Of a DNA stretch of 32,430 nt, positions 24,260-31,547 are shown one piece after another. The notes beneath the pieces are model-generated. The model ran no database searches. It was not told the DNA's origin and saw only the letters and a program-made list of their open reading frames with translations. The stretch is from assembly GCA_944388395.1 (NCBI GenBank), contig CALXIP010000120.1, positions 1 to 32,430 of the forward strand. Reading direction: 5' to 3'. This stretch comes from an uncultured Ruthenibacterium sp. (GTDB lineage Bacteria; Bacillota; Clostridia; Oscillospirales; Ruminococcaceae). The position numbers and the translations under genes are program-made. How positions within the stretch are numbered: the first letter of the stretch is position 1; each line of letters opens with the position of its first letter.

Positions 24260-25375
24260 TTACAATACCTCGTCCAAATCATAAACCGTATTGATTTTTC
24301 CCGACAACACGCTCACAAATGTAGGCGTTTGTTCCATCACACGCACAACGGTAGGCCTTGAGTCATCGATCTCGCTGGCCTTCAGAATCGGCTTCATGCT
24401 GAACAGGCTCTTCCTGTAAGAAAAGCCGTATGTTTCCTTCAGATAAGCGCGCGCCAGCTGGCTCATGTAGGGCCAGGCCGAAGCCGGTCTCGCCGGGCAC
24501 TGATTGCAGTTGGCCAAACTGCCAGGTCGGCACGCCCCTTCACTGGATGCCTGACACGCAAACGTCGGCAGAGCACTGTAGCTGGTCATATGCGGAGTGA
24601 ACGTCACACTGGTCAGGCTGTGCAGGCCTGTTTTTCCAAAGGGCATAATGGAAAAGAACGGGCCGTCCATCACCGTAATGCCCACGTTTTGCAGCGGCGC
24701 CTGCACATCGCACAAAATGATCTCACACAATTCATACTTGATCTTGAAGGGTTCATAGCCCATCAGAGTATGCACATCATTCACACCCGCATAGGTGGCG
24801 TTCAAAAGATACGGTGTCTCCCAAACGGTGCCGTCGGAAGCAGTTACCTGCCAGATGTCCCCGCCCTTTTCAATGTGCTCCGGTTTTGAAGAAAAGCGCA
24901 GCTGTACATTTTCCAGCGCAGAAAGCTGTTCAAGATAATACTGTTTCAAAATCTGCGCGTCATAAGTATACTCACGGGTTAAAAAAGCTCCATCGCACAT
25001 ACCGGGCTGAAAGAATTTTTCCGCAGAGACCTCTTCACAAAAAATCCCGGCTGCACGGCAAAAGCGTCGAAATTCATCTGCATTTGTCCAACTGAAATGC
25101 GCACTGGTGGCATAAATCTGCTGAAACTCCGTATGTTCACAAAAGGAAAAATCCCGATGAAAGCGCTCAAAATAATGCGCGGACTTGATGGCGGTGGAAT
25201 AACTGCGCGGGTAGTGGTACCCCATATGCACCCTTGCCTGATTGATGTAAGTGGCACGCATGAACGGCGCCGGGTCGCGTTCCAGCACGACCACCTGTTC
25301 GCCGCGGCGGCCGCATCTTTCCGCTGCGTACAGACCGTAAAGCCCCGCGCCTAAAATGACCTTATCACATTTCAT
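24260..25375 (-). CDS. FAD-dependent oxidoreductase of the DAO type
   Basis: The 371-residue protein has an N-terminal FAD-binding Rossmann fold: GAGLYG (9-14) and the acidic residue E32 at the end of the second strand. NQARVHMGYHYPRS (45-58) and LLNATYAGVND (about 190-200) are further conserved-looking segments. The substrate is unknown. The sugar-pathway context suggests oxidation of a sugar or sugar-lipid, which is inference. A cluster of four cysteines around residues 270-295 (FACQ, GACR, NCNQC) is unusual for this fold. Its start overlaps the upstream glycosyltransferase stop (ATGA). Confidence 0.75.
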   Translation of the reverse strand: MKCDKVILGAGLYGLYAAERCGRRGEQVVVLERDPAPFMRATYINQARVHMGYHYPRSYSTAIKSAHYFERFHRDFSFCEHTEFQQIYATSAHFSWTNADEFRRFCRAAGIFCEEVSAEKFFQPGMCDGAFLTREYTYDAQILKQYYLEQLSALENVQLRFSSKPEHIEKGGDIWQVTASDGTVWETPYLLNATYAGVNDVHTLMGYEPFKIKYELCEIILCDVQAPLQNVGITVMDGPFFSIMPFGKTGLHSLTSVTFTPHMTSYSALPTFACQASSEGACRPGSLANCNQCPARPASAWPYMSQLARAYLKETYGFSYRKSLFSMKPILKASEIDDSRPTVVRVMEQTPTFVSVLSGKINTVYDLDEVL

Positions 25376-26190
25376 TTCCGCCGTTTCTCCTCGTTTCCGG
25401 GGACGTAAGCGCCCCGAAGATTCGCAAACAAAATCTTTAAAAGTTCCGTATTGCCCCGCATTCCCTTGATTTTGGTAGGCGTTTTACCGGTTTTGGGGTA
25501 CACGCGCGCCACCGGCACTTCGCACGCTTTCAAGCCCAGCTGTGAAGCACGCACGGAAAGATACGCCAGCAGTTCATAACCTGAAAAGATATCCCGCAGG
25601 GGCTGCACTTCCGGGTGAATCAAATAGCGGCGGGAATAAGCCCGAAAAGCGTTGGTCGTATCCGTAAAGTGCTGCCGGGCAGTCAGGCTGATCACCGGCG
25701 CATGGATCAGGCGAACCGCCAGCCAGCGCTGCCAGGGCGTATTGACCGCCCGGCCGCCTTTCACAAAGCGGCTTCCCTGCACAAAATCATATCCCTCTCG
25801 CAATTTTTGGATCAGAAGAGGAACGCTTTCCACGGAATCCTTATTGTTTCCGTCTACGGTGATCACTCCCTCATACCCGCGTGCAAGCGCAAAGGAAATC
25901 CCCATCCGCAGCTGTGCTCCCTGTTTGCCGGGCCCGGTTTTTACCAGCAGCGTATTGACGCCTGCTTTTTTCAGTTTTTCCCATTCCGTGCTGCCGTCGG
26001 TGGAACCGCCGTCGCACAAGATGATATCCGCCAGATCCGGAACGCCCGCTTTCTGCGCGCGGATCAATTCCGCCTGAATGCGCTCGCCCTCATTGATAAC
26101 CGGAATCAGCACACAGTACGACGAAGTCCTGCCTGAAAATTCTTCTTTCCGGTATGCCGGCACCCCCGGCTGCGCCTCTACCTGTATCAC
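25372..26190 (-). CDS. Family 2 glycosyltransferase (DPM1-like, cytoplasmic)
   Basis: This 272-residue GT-A enzyme lacks transmembrane helices. CDGGSTDGS (59-67) is the nucleotide-binding block, and ITVDGNNKDS (110-119) holds the metal-binding block in the form D-G-N-N. The DTTNAFRAYSRR region is typical of DPM1-like enzymes that transfer a sugar to polyprenyl phosphate. The start is GTG at 26190, with GGAGG 7 nt upstream, and it overlaps the TIM-barrel gene stop (GTGA). It probably makes a lipid-linked sugar; donor and acceptor are unknown. Confidence 0.85.
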   Translation of the reverse strand: MIQVEAQPGVPAYRKEEFSGRTSSYCVLIPVINEGERIQAELIRAQKAGVPDLADIILCDGGSTDGSTEWEKLKKAGVNTLLVKTGPGKQGAQLRMGISFALARGYEGVITVDGNNKDSVESVPLLIQKLREGYDFVQGSRFVKGGRAVNTPWQRWLAVRLIHAPVISLTARQHFTDTTNAFRAYSRRYLIHPEVQPLRDIFSGYELLAYLSVRASQLGLKACEVPVARVYPKTGKTPTKIKGMRGNTELLKILFANLRGAYVPGNEEKRRK

Positions 26191-26981
26191 GCAAATACCT
26201 CCGCCGTTTCTTTCAGTACTCGCTCCACCACCGAGAATTCCTGTGTTTTCATCTCTACTGAGACAAATCCTGCATACCCGGCGGCACGGAGTCCGCTCGC
26301 CAGTTCACGATGGACCTCTCGGACGCGGACCGGCGCAAGCCCCGGCTCGCTGATGTGAATATGGCTCACCTGTGCCAGATGATCAAACAGCAAGTCCAGC
26401 GACTCCCCATTGGTCAGCATGGTCCCCAGGTCATAGTTCATTTTCAAGCCCGGCACGCGAGCCGCAAAATCCAGCGCCTGGGCCGTTGTATTGCAGAAAT
26501 TGGTTCCGTAAACCGCCGGATTGGCCTCCAGCGCGATCCGCACGCCTTTCTGGCAGGCATACGCCGAAATCTGTGCAAAAAAATCCAGCGCATCTTCCGG
26601 CCGGTTCTCTTCTGCCATTACGCGCTGGCGCGGATTGCCGAATACAAGGCTGGGACACCCCACCGCCACGGCAAAATCCACCGCCCGCCGGGTATATGCA
26701 GCAAGGCGTTCCGCCTGCTCCCCGTCAAAAATATTCCCGCTTTGTCCAAACCATATACTTTGCATGGACGGAATGCACAGGCCATACTGGTCGCGCAGCA
26801 TCCGCGCTTTTTCGCCGGCCTGCACACATTTTGTGTAAGGCCGCGTTCCCACCAGCCGGGTGGGCGCGATTTCCAGTCCCTCATATCCCCATTGCCGCAA
26901 ACTGCGCCAAACAGTCTCATCATCCCGGGCCTCAAACCCGATGTTGGACACAGCCAGATGAATTCTCTGTTTTTCGGACAA
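26187..26981 (-). CDS. TIM-barrel sugar (phosphate) isomerase/epimerase (TTG start)
   Basis: A 264-residue protein of the xylose-isomerase-like AP-endonuclease 2 superfamily. Metal-ligand positions are visible: Glu in ALEANPAVYG, Asp in MNYDLGTM, His in SHIHISEP, and Glu in VSVEMKTQ near the C-terminus. Members isomerise or epimerise sugars, inositols or hydroxypyruvate. The start is TTG at 26981 with GGAG 8 nt upstream; no better codon is nearby. It lies second in the sugar unit, 24 nt after the epimerase-like gene. Confidence 0.85.
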   Translation of the reverse strand: MSEKQRIHLAVSNIGFEARDDETVWRSLRQWGYEGLEIAPTRLVGTRPYTKCVQAGEKARMLRDQYGLCIPSMQSIWFGQSGNIFDGEQAERLAAYTRRAVDFAVAVGCPSLVFGNPRQRVMAEENRPEDALDFFAQISAYACQKGVRIALEANPAVYGTNFCNTTAQALDFAARVPGLKMNYDLGTMLTNGESLDLLFDHLAQVSHIHISEPGLAPVRVREVHRELASGLRAAGYAGFVSVEMKTQEFSVVERVLKETAEVFA

Positions 26982-27005
26982 AACAATCTCTCCTTTGATC
27001 TTTGC

Positions 27006-27929
27006 TCAACGGATTTCCGAAACAAACTTTGCAATCTGCCGAAGCACTGTTTCGCGGTCATAGCAGTACCCGTCCGACCCATTCCACAAATCCGCATGTC
27101 TGCTGCGCATATCATAACGGGGCGGCGTCGGCGCGCATTCGTTGAAAAAAGCTTCGCCTGCACTTAAAAATGCATACAGCTGCGCAGCCTGAACCGGTTC
27201 GGTGCTCAGATTCAATAACGTGAGATCCTCTGCAAGCGCTTTGGAAAGGTCATTCCACAAGCAGCTCAAATCATAAAACTGATAATCAGCACGGCTGTCG
27301 GTAAAGCACAGCGCGTTAAAATCGTTTTGAATAAACCAGCCTTCCAGCGCATCCGCAAGTTCTCCCTGTGCGGTTTTGCGATAAAACCCATTTTGCGCAG
27401 GAACATATCCCTTTTGGACCAGTGCGCTTTTTTGGGAAAGCTCGTGATATTTTTCCGTCTTCAGCATCGCCGGCGTCCGGTGCAGAAAATCGTAGATAAA
27501 ATTCTTTTTCAGTCCCTGCCCAAATAACCCCGGGAGACGAACGATCAGCGCATCCGGCCACTGCTCACGCACACACTGTTCCAATCTTGCGCGGTTGCGG
27601 CCGTAAGCCTGCTGCTGGTTGCAGTCAGCCGGCGTATCCTCGTCCACGGCATTCGGCTGCGCATAAACATCCACTGTGCTGATGAGCACCAGCTTGCGCG
27701 GATGGATCCGTTCCATATTGCGAACGGCGTTTTCCGCCACTTGCCAATCCTGCTCGGGGTCTTTGTTTGCCAAATACTTTGCAGCCGGCATTCCCGCATA
27801 GACCAGCAGATCCGGCGAAGTGCCAAATGCACACTCCACATCCGTTGAATGATACAATCCGTCGAAGGAATGTCTGGCCGCAAGATTACCGCCCACGAAG
27901 CCCGTGCAGCCCACCAATGCCGTTTTCAA
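27006..27929 (-). CDS. NAD(P)-dependent nucleotide-sugar epimerase/reductase-like protein (TTG start)
   Basis: An extended short-chain dehydrogenase of 307 residues. The cofactor motif is GCTGFVG (7-13), with STVDVYA (84-90) carrying the serine/threonine. The active-site Tyr109 is followed by Arg113 (YGRNR), where most family members have Lys. It probably acts on a nucleotide-activated sugar, feeding the glycosyltransferases downstream. TTG at 27929 has GGAGG exactly 8 nt upstream. The in-frame ATG at 27962 overlaps the -10 element and cannot be in the mRNA. First gene of the sugar unit. Confidence 0.85.
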   Translation of the reverse strand: MKTALVGCTGFVGGNLAARHSFDGLYHSTDVECAFGTSPDLLVYAGMPAAKYLANKDPEQDWQVAENAVRNMERIHPRKLVLISTVDVYAQPNAVDEDTPADCNQQQAYGRNRARLEQCVREQWPDALIVRLPGLFGQGLKKNFIYDFLHRTPAMLKTEKYHELSQKSALVQKGYVPAQNGFYRKTAQGELADALEGWFIQNDFNALCFTDSRADYQFYDLSCLWNDLSKALAEDLTLLNLSTEPVQAAQLYAFLSAGEAFFNECAPTPPRYDMRSRHADLWNGSDGYCYDRETVLRQIAKFVSEIR

Positions 27930-27960
27930 AGCAGATGCCTCCAGAGAAAAGATTTTGTTC

Positions 27961-27989
27961 ATTATAACATGTCGAAAAAGCGGTTGCAA
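27961..27989 (-). promoter_or_regulatory. Promoter of the sugar/glycan unit
   Basis: Minus-strand TTGCAA (27989-27984) lies 17 bp from TATAAT (27966-27961), with TG one base before the -10 (extended -10). It lies about 32 bp before the TTG start and just downstream of the terminator of the CCA-like gene. Confidence 0.8.
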
Positions 27990-27998
27990 ACAAGCCGC

Positions 27999-28026
27999 AA
28001 AAAAGGAAGGCGGACAGCCGCCTTCC
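27999..28026 (-). terminator. Intrinsic terminator of the CCA-like gene
   Basis: GGAAGGCGG (28005-28013) and CCGCCTTCC (28018-28026) form a perfect 9-bp GC-rich stem with a 4-nt loop. On the minus strand it is followed by six T. It lies 8 nt after the stop codon. Confidence 0.92.
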
Positions 28027-28034
28027 CGAAAAAA

Positions 28035-28847
28035 TCAGCGATATTGTTCTTTCAGCGTTCCTGCCAGCATCATCAGTGCCGGCTGTGTGTTGACGGACGG
28101 CGCCTTGATCACCGCATCCAAAAGGGCGCGCAGGACCCGGTTCATTTTTGCCGCAGGTACGCCGGACGCCAGCAGCTCCGCCGGGGTCACCGCCAAATGA
28201 CGCACAAGATAAGGCTCACCCGTTTCACGCAGCTGTTCAAAAAGCTCCAGCTGGCCTTTCCAACGGGCGTCATGGAGAAGGAATGTTTGAACCGCCGCCT
28301 CATAATCAATTTCCGGCAGCGTGCTCAGAAGATACTTCAGCGCCTGGATGCTGTCCGGCAGCGTCCGGGTGGCAGCCAGCCGGTCCAGGCCGACCAGTGC
28401 TTCTGCAAAGCGCTGTGAAAAGCCAAACCGTTCGCAGACAAACCGATAATTGGCATTGCACATACGCAAAAAGGACCACCAGCGCGTCTCCATGGTGCAG
28501 GGCACCTGCTGCAGATCGCACAGGCAGGAAATGCTGTTTGCAATTCCGTAAGAGGCAAATGCCCCGGCCGCGATCAACGGATCCAGCGCCTGCGGCATGT
28601 CCGAGAGCAAAAGGCTCTGTACGCTTTCCCGCAAGACCGTACCCGGCAGGCGGTTCAGCAGAGAAACATTTTTCAATGCGGCCGCGTATGTTTCAATTTC
28701 CACGGTGCAGTTCCATGCCGCGCAGGCGGTGAACAGTTCCAGAATGCGGGACGGATCTTCCTGATAGAAACGATCCGGCGAGGGCGCCGTACAGCGCAGC
28801 ACACCGTCCTCCAAAAGATAGTTCTGCCCGGGTCCCTCCGCAGTCAT
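28035..28847 (-). CDS. Headless CCA-adding-enzyme-like protein (body/tail domain only)
   Basis: The 270-residue product resembles the C-terminal two-thirds of CCA tRNA nucleotidyltransferase. LRCTAPSPDRFYQEDPSRIL (about 17-36) matches the neck segment that normally reads G-D-P-x-x-R-F-x-E-D-A-x-R-I-L. The end (HLAVTPAELLASGVPAAKMN) matches the tail region D-L-x-V-x-G-x-D-L. The N-terminal nucleotidyltransferase head is absent, and the LHD of the HD-like subdomain reads RMCNA, so both catalytic centres are missing. ATG at 28847 has AGGAG 9 nt upstream, and promoter and terminator are intact. This argues for a real stand-alone protein rather than debris, perhaps a tRNA-binding paralogue. The similarity is from memory. 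Confidence 0.65.
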   Translation of the reverse strand: MTAEGPGQNYLLEDGVLRCTAPSPDRFYQEDPSRILELFTACAAWNCTVEIETYAAALKNVSLLNRLPGTVLRESVQSLLLSDMPQALDPLIAAGAFASYGIANSISCLCDLQQVPCTMETRWWSFLRMCNANYRFVCERFGFSQRFAEALVGLDRLAATRTLPDSIQALKYLLSTLPEIDYEAAVQTFLLHDARWKGQLELFEQLRETGEPYLVRHLAVTPAELLASGVPAAKMNRVLRALLDAVIKAPSVNTQPALMMLAGTLKEQYR

Positions 28848-28888
28848 GCCGTCCAACTCCTTTAACTGGTTTTGTCTGATCTAAGTGC

Positions 28889-28918
28889 ATTATACCAAAA
28901 ATTTTCTCTAATTGTTTA
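28889..28918 (-). promoter_or_regulatory. Promoter of the CCA-like gene
   Basis: Minus-strand TATAAT (28894-28889) is preceded by TGG, an extended -10. TAAACA (28918-28913) lies 18 bp upstream. It is divergent from and partly overlapping the murC promoter region. Confidence 0.65.
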
Positions 28919-28943
28919 TTTTATGCAAAAAAAATTATATAAT
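28915..28943 (+). promoter_or_regulatory. Promoter of murC
   Basis: A perfect TATAAT (28938-28943) lies 23 bp before the murC start. The best -35 at 17 bp is the weak TTTATT (28915-28920), within an AT-rich tract. It overlaps the divergent promoter of the CCA-like gene. Confidence 0.55.
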
Positions 28944-28966
28944 ATCTGTTAAGAGGTGAATGACCG

Positions 28967-30343
28967 ATGAACGCATTTGACAGCACATTGCTGGATGGCA
29001 AGACCAAACTTCATTTTGTTGGAATCGGCGGAAGCGGCATGTTTCCGCTGGTACAGATTCTTCACGAGGTCGGTTATGAGATCACCGGCTCTGACGTGAA
29101 TGAAGGGGATATCATTGAGCGGGAACGCAAAATGGGCATTCCCATCTCCATGGGACACAAGGCGGAGAATGTTCACGGTGCAGAACTGGTGGTGTACAGC
29201 GCCGCCATCATGAAGGGGAACCCGGAGGTGGAAGAAGCACAGCGTCTGGGAATTCCTGCGGTAGAGCGCAGCATCATGCTGGGATATGTAGCCAATACTT
29301 ATCCCCATCCCCTGTGCATCGCGGGCACCCACGGAAAAACCACCACCACCGCCATGACCACACAGATCATGGTGATGGCCGGCACCGACCCGGCTGCTGT
29401 AATCGGAGGAAAACTGCCGCTGATCGATGCTTACGGCCGGTACGGCGCGGGAAAAGAAATTGTGGTGGAAGCCTGTGAGTACAGCAACACCTTTTTGCAT
29501 CTGGTGCCTTATTTATCCGTCATTCTGAATGTGGATGCCGATCACCTGGAATTTTTCAAAACCATGGAGAATCTGAAGGCATCTTTCCGCAAATTTGCCC
29601 TGCTGACCACCAATACGGTCGTGGCCAATATTGACGATGCCAACACGGTGGAAGTGATTGGAAGCATTGACCGCCATATCACCACCATCAGTACCCGTCA
29701 GCCGGCGGATTACCGTGCCATCAACATTCATGAATACCGCCCCTCTTTCTTCTGCTTTGATCTGGAAGTACACGGGGTCAAAGGAATTCATATTGAATTG
29801 AACGTACCGGGCGAACACAACGTTTACAACGCGCTTGCCGCGTTCGCCTGCGCCAGTGCTGCCGGCTGCACGCCCGAACAGTGCGCCGCGGGCATTGCCG
29901 CTTTCCGCGGAGCCGGACGCCGCTTTGAATTCCTGGGTGAAAACAACGGTGTGACCATTGCGGACGACTACGCGCATCATCCCACGGAGCTGGAGGCTAC
30001 CCTGCTGGCTGCCCGTGAGATGCAGTACAAACATGTGTGGGCCGTTTTCCAACCCTTTACCTACACGCGCACGCAAATGCTGATGGACGATTTTGCACGG
30101 GTCCTTTCCATTGCCGACCATGTGGTAATGACGGAAATCATGGGAAGCCGCGAACGCGCCGAGGATTACACCGTGCGCACCAAGGATCTGGCCGCTAAAA
30201 TTCCGGGCAGCGTCTGGTTCAATACATTTGACGAAGTGGTGGACCACGTAATGCGAAACGCAGAACCCGGCGACCTCGTGATCACGCTGGGCTGCGGAGA
30301 CATCTACAAAGCAGCCAAAAAGATGATGACCTGGAACGCCTAA
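28967..30343 (+). CDS. murC: UDP-N-acetylmuramate--L-alanine ligase (MurC)
   Basis: MurC adds L-alanine to UDP-MurNAc with ATP in the cytoplasmic stage of peptidoglycan synthesis. The 458 residues show the N-terminal FVGIGGSGM (17-25), the ATP-binding GTHGKTTT (120-127), the central NVDADHLEFF and EHNVYNALAA, and the C-terminal DDYAHHPTE and FQPFTYTR. Length and motif order are standard. GAGGTG lies 8 nt before the ATG. It is monocistronic or nearly so, with a strong terminator after it, and is one of only two plus-strand genes in the window. Confidence 0.97.
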   Translation: MNAFDSTLLDGKTKLHFVGIGGSGMFPLVQILHEVGYEITGSDVNEGDIIERERKMGIPISMGHKAENVHGAELVVYSAAIMKGNPEVEEAQRLGIPAVERSIMLGYVANTYPHPLCIAGTHGKTTTTAMTTQIMVMAGTDPAAVIGGKLPLIDAYGRYGAGKEIVVEACEYSNTFLHLVPYLSVILNVDADHLEFFKTMENLKASFRKFALLTTNTVVANIDDANTVEVIGSIDRHITTISTRQPADYRAINIHEYRPSFFCFDLEVHGVKGIHIELNVPGEHNVYNALAAFACASAAGCTPEQCAAGIAAFRGAGRRFEFLGENNGVTIADDYAHHPTELEATLLAAREMQYKHVWAVFQPFTYTRTQMLMDDFARVLSIADHVVMTEIMGSRERAEDYTVRTKDLAAKIPGSVWFNTFDEVVDHVMRNAEPGDLVITLGCGDIYKAAKKMMTWNA

Positions 30344-30352
30344 TCGTTTCGT

Positions 30353-30378
30353 ACCGCCGCATCAGCCAGGGCGGTTTT
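30353..30378 (+). terminator. Weak first terminator-like hairpin after murC
   Basis: ACCGCC (30353-30358) and GGCGGT (30370-30375) form a 6-bp stem with an 11-nt loop, followed by only a short T-run (TTTTCG). It may act together with the stronger terminator 20 bp further on. Confidence 0.4.
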
Positions 30379-30395
30379 CGCACACAGATTTCTCA

Positions 30396-30432
30396 GCGGC
30401 GGTTTGACATTTGTCAGGCCGCCGCCTTTTTT
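30396..30432 (+). terminator. Intrinsic terminator of murC
   Basis: GCGGCGG (30396-30402) pairs with CCGCCGC (30419-30425), and inside it TGACA pairs with TGTCA. Six T follow (30427-30432). A perfect TTGACA -35 hexamer (30404-30409) lies inside this hairpin, discussed in the findings. Confidence 0.88.
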
Positions 30433-30460
30433 ATCTTCAACAAAGGTTGTGACAAACAGC

Positions 30461-31120
30461 ATGCTCGAAAAAATGAATGACTTTTTCAACAGTCGAATCG
30501 GCGAATACGAGGAACACCAGCTAAATGCCATCGCCGGGGCCAGAGAGTTCTACCCTTTTACGGCCAAACAGCTGCCCATGCATCCGCACGCTCGTGTTCT
30601 GGACCTGGGCTGCGGGACCGGGCTGGAATTGGGGTATTACTTTCAGCTGAACCCCTCGGCCCGGATCACAGGCATTGATCTGGCAGACAAACTACTGCAG
30701 GCGTTGGCTGAAAAATATTCCGATAAGGACCTGACCCTTGTGCAAGGCTCCTATTTTGACATTTCCTTCGATGCCTGCTGCTATGACGCCGTTGTGTCCG
30801 TGGAGTCGCTTCATCATTTCACGCTGGAAGAAAAAATCCCCCTGTACACCAAAATTTTTGAGGCACTGATCCCCGGCGGCTTTTTTCTTCTGACCGACTA
30901 TTTTGCGCAGACTGAAAGCGAGGAAATCGGCTTCCGGCAGGAACTGCTTCGGTTGAAGGCCGCACAGGGTATTTGTGACAGCGCATTTTATCATTACGAC
31001 ACTCCGCTGACGGTCGCCCATGAGATTCAGGCCTTGCAGGCCGCCGGTTTTTCCGAAATAGAAGTTCTCGGCCAGTGGAGCGCCACCCATGTAATCAAAG
31101 CGCAAAAAGACAGCGTTTGA
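30461..31120 (+). CDS. Class I SAM-dependent methyltransferase
   Basis: The 219-residue protein has a SAM-binding Rossmann domain: VLDLGCGTGLELG (46-58), an acidic residue at the end of strand 2 (ITGIDLADKLL), and YDAVVSVESLHHF as motif IV with post-motif GGFFLLTDY. The substrate is not evident; it resembles small-molecule or ubiquinone-type methyltransferases. ATG at 30461 was chosen, though only a weak AAAGG lies upstream. The frame extends to 30404, but that part lies in the murC terminator. Only 28 nt separate it from the terminator T-run, so expression depends on read-through or on a promoter inside the terminator. Confidence 0.85.
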   Translation: MLEKMNDFFNSRIGEYEEHQLNAIAGAREFYPFTAKQLPMHPHARVLDLGCGTGLELGYYFQLNPSARITGIDLADKLLQALAEKYSDKDLTLVQGSYFDISFDACCYDAVVSVESLHHFTLEEKIPLYTKIFEALIPGGFFLLTDYFAQTESEEIGFRQELLRLKAAQGICDSAFYHYDTPLTVAHEIQALQAAGFSEIEVLGQWSATHVIKAQKDSV

Positions 31121-31145
31121 AAGCTGTGATGCATTTTGTCAACAA

Positions 31146-31179
31146 AAAACAGAGCAGCGCGCAAGCGTTGCTCTGTTTT
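31146..31179. terminator. Bidirectional intrinsic terminator between convergent genes
   Basis: Arms 31146-31160 and 31165-31179 pair over 15 bp with one G-U pair and a GCAA tetraloop; the stem starts with AAAA and ends with TTTT. It lies between the methyltransferase gene (plus) and mazF (minus) and has a T-run in each direction, so it can serve both. Confidence 0.88.
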
Positions 31180-31185
31180 ATTGTT

Positions 31186-31542
31186 TTACCTGCTTTCCAA
31201 ACCAAAACTGATGCCCAGGGCAGCGTCCACTTTGTGCTGCGCTTCCGGGTCGATGCGGCCTGCTCTTTCACGAAGACGGCGTTTGTCCAGCGTGCGGATC
31301 TGCTCCAGCAAAACCACACTGTCACGGGTCAGGCCGCCGGTACCCGCCTTCAGTCCGATATGGGTGGGCAGATTGGTCTTGTCTTGTTTGGAAGTGATGG
31401 CGGCGGCAATCACCGTAGGACTGTATCGGTTTCCTACATCGTTCTGCACGATAAGTACGGGACGAATACCGCCTTGTTCCGATCCCACGACCGGGCTCAG
31501 GTCTGCGTAAAAAACCTCTCCGCGTTTGACTTCTTTTTCCAA
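31186..31542 (-). CDS. MazF/PemK-type endoribonuclease, EndoA-like (TTG start)
   Basis: The 118-residue protein matches EndoA-type MazF toxins: RGEVFYADLSPVVGSEQGG (7-25), I-R27-P-V-L, N-D-V-G-N and A-I-T50-S. Arg27 and Thr50 fit the catalytic arginine and threonine of Bacillus EndoA, with the offset expected from the start. MazF cuts single-stranded RNA at short sequences. TTG at 31542 with GGAGG 8 nt upstream gives the usual length; upstream codons lie in a hairpin and were rejected. No AbrB- or ribbon-helix-helix-type antitoxin gene precedes it; the neighbour is an unrelated 97-residue protein gene. Confidence 0.92.
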   Translation of the reverse strand: MEKEVKRGEVFYADLSPVVGSEQGGIRPVLIVQNDVGNRYSPTVIAAAITSKQDKTNLPTHIGLKAGTGGLTRDSVVLLEQIRTLDKRRLRERAGRIDPEAQHKVDAALGISFGLESR

Positions 31543-31547
31543 AACGA

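Noticed and set aside
27930..27962. ATG at 27962 as start of the epimerase gene
   Set aside because: This ATG overlaps the TATAAT element of the promoter, has no Shine-Dalgarno sequence and adds residues that the family lacks.
20613..28847. Recently acquired genomic island
   Set aside because: No integrase, tRNA, direct-repeat att site or transposase was seen, and base composition looks like that of neighbouring genes. A composition analysis could still change this.
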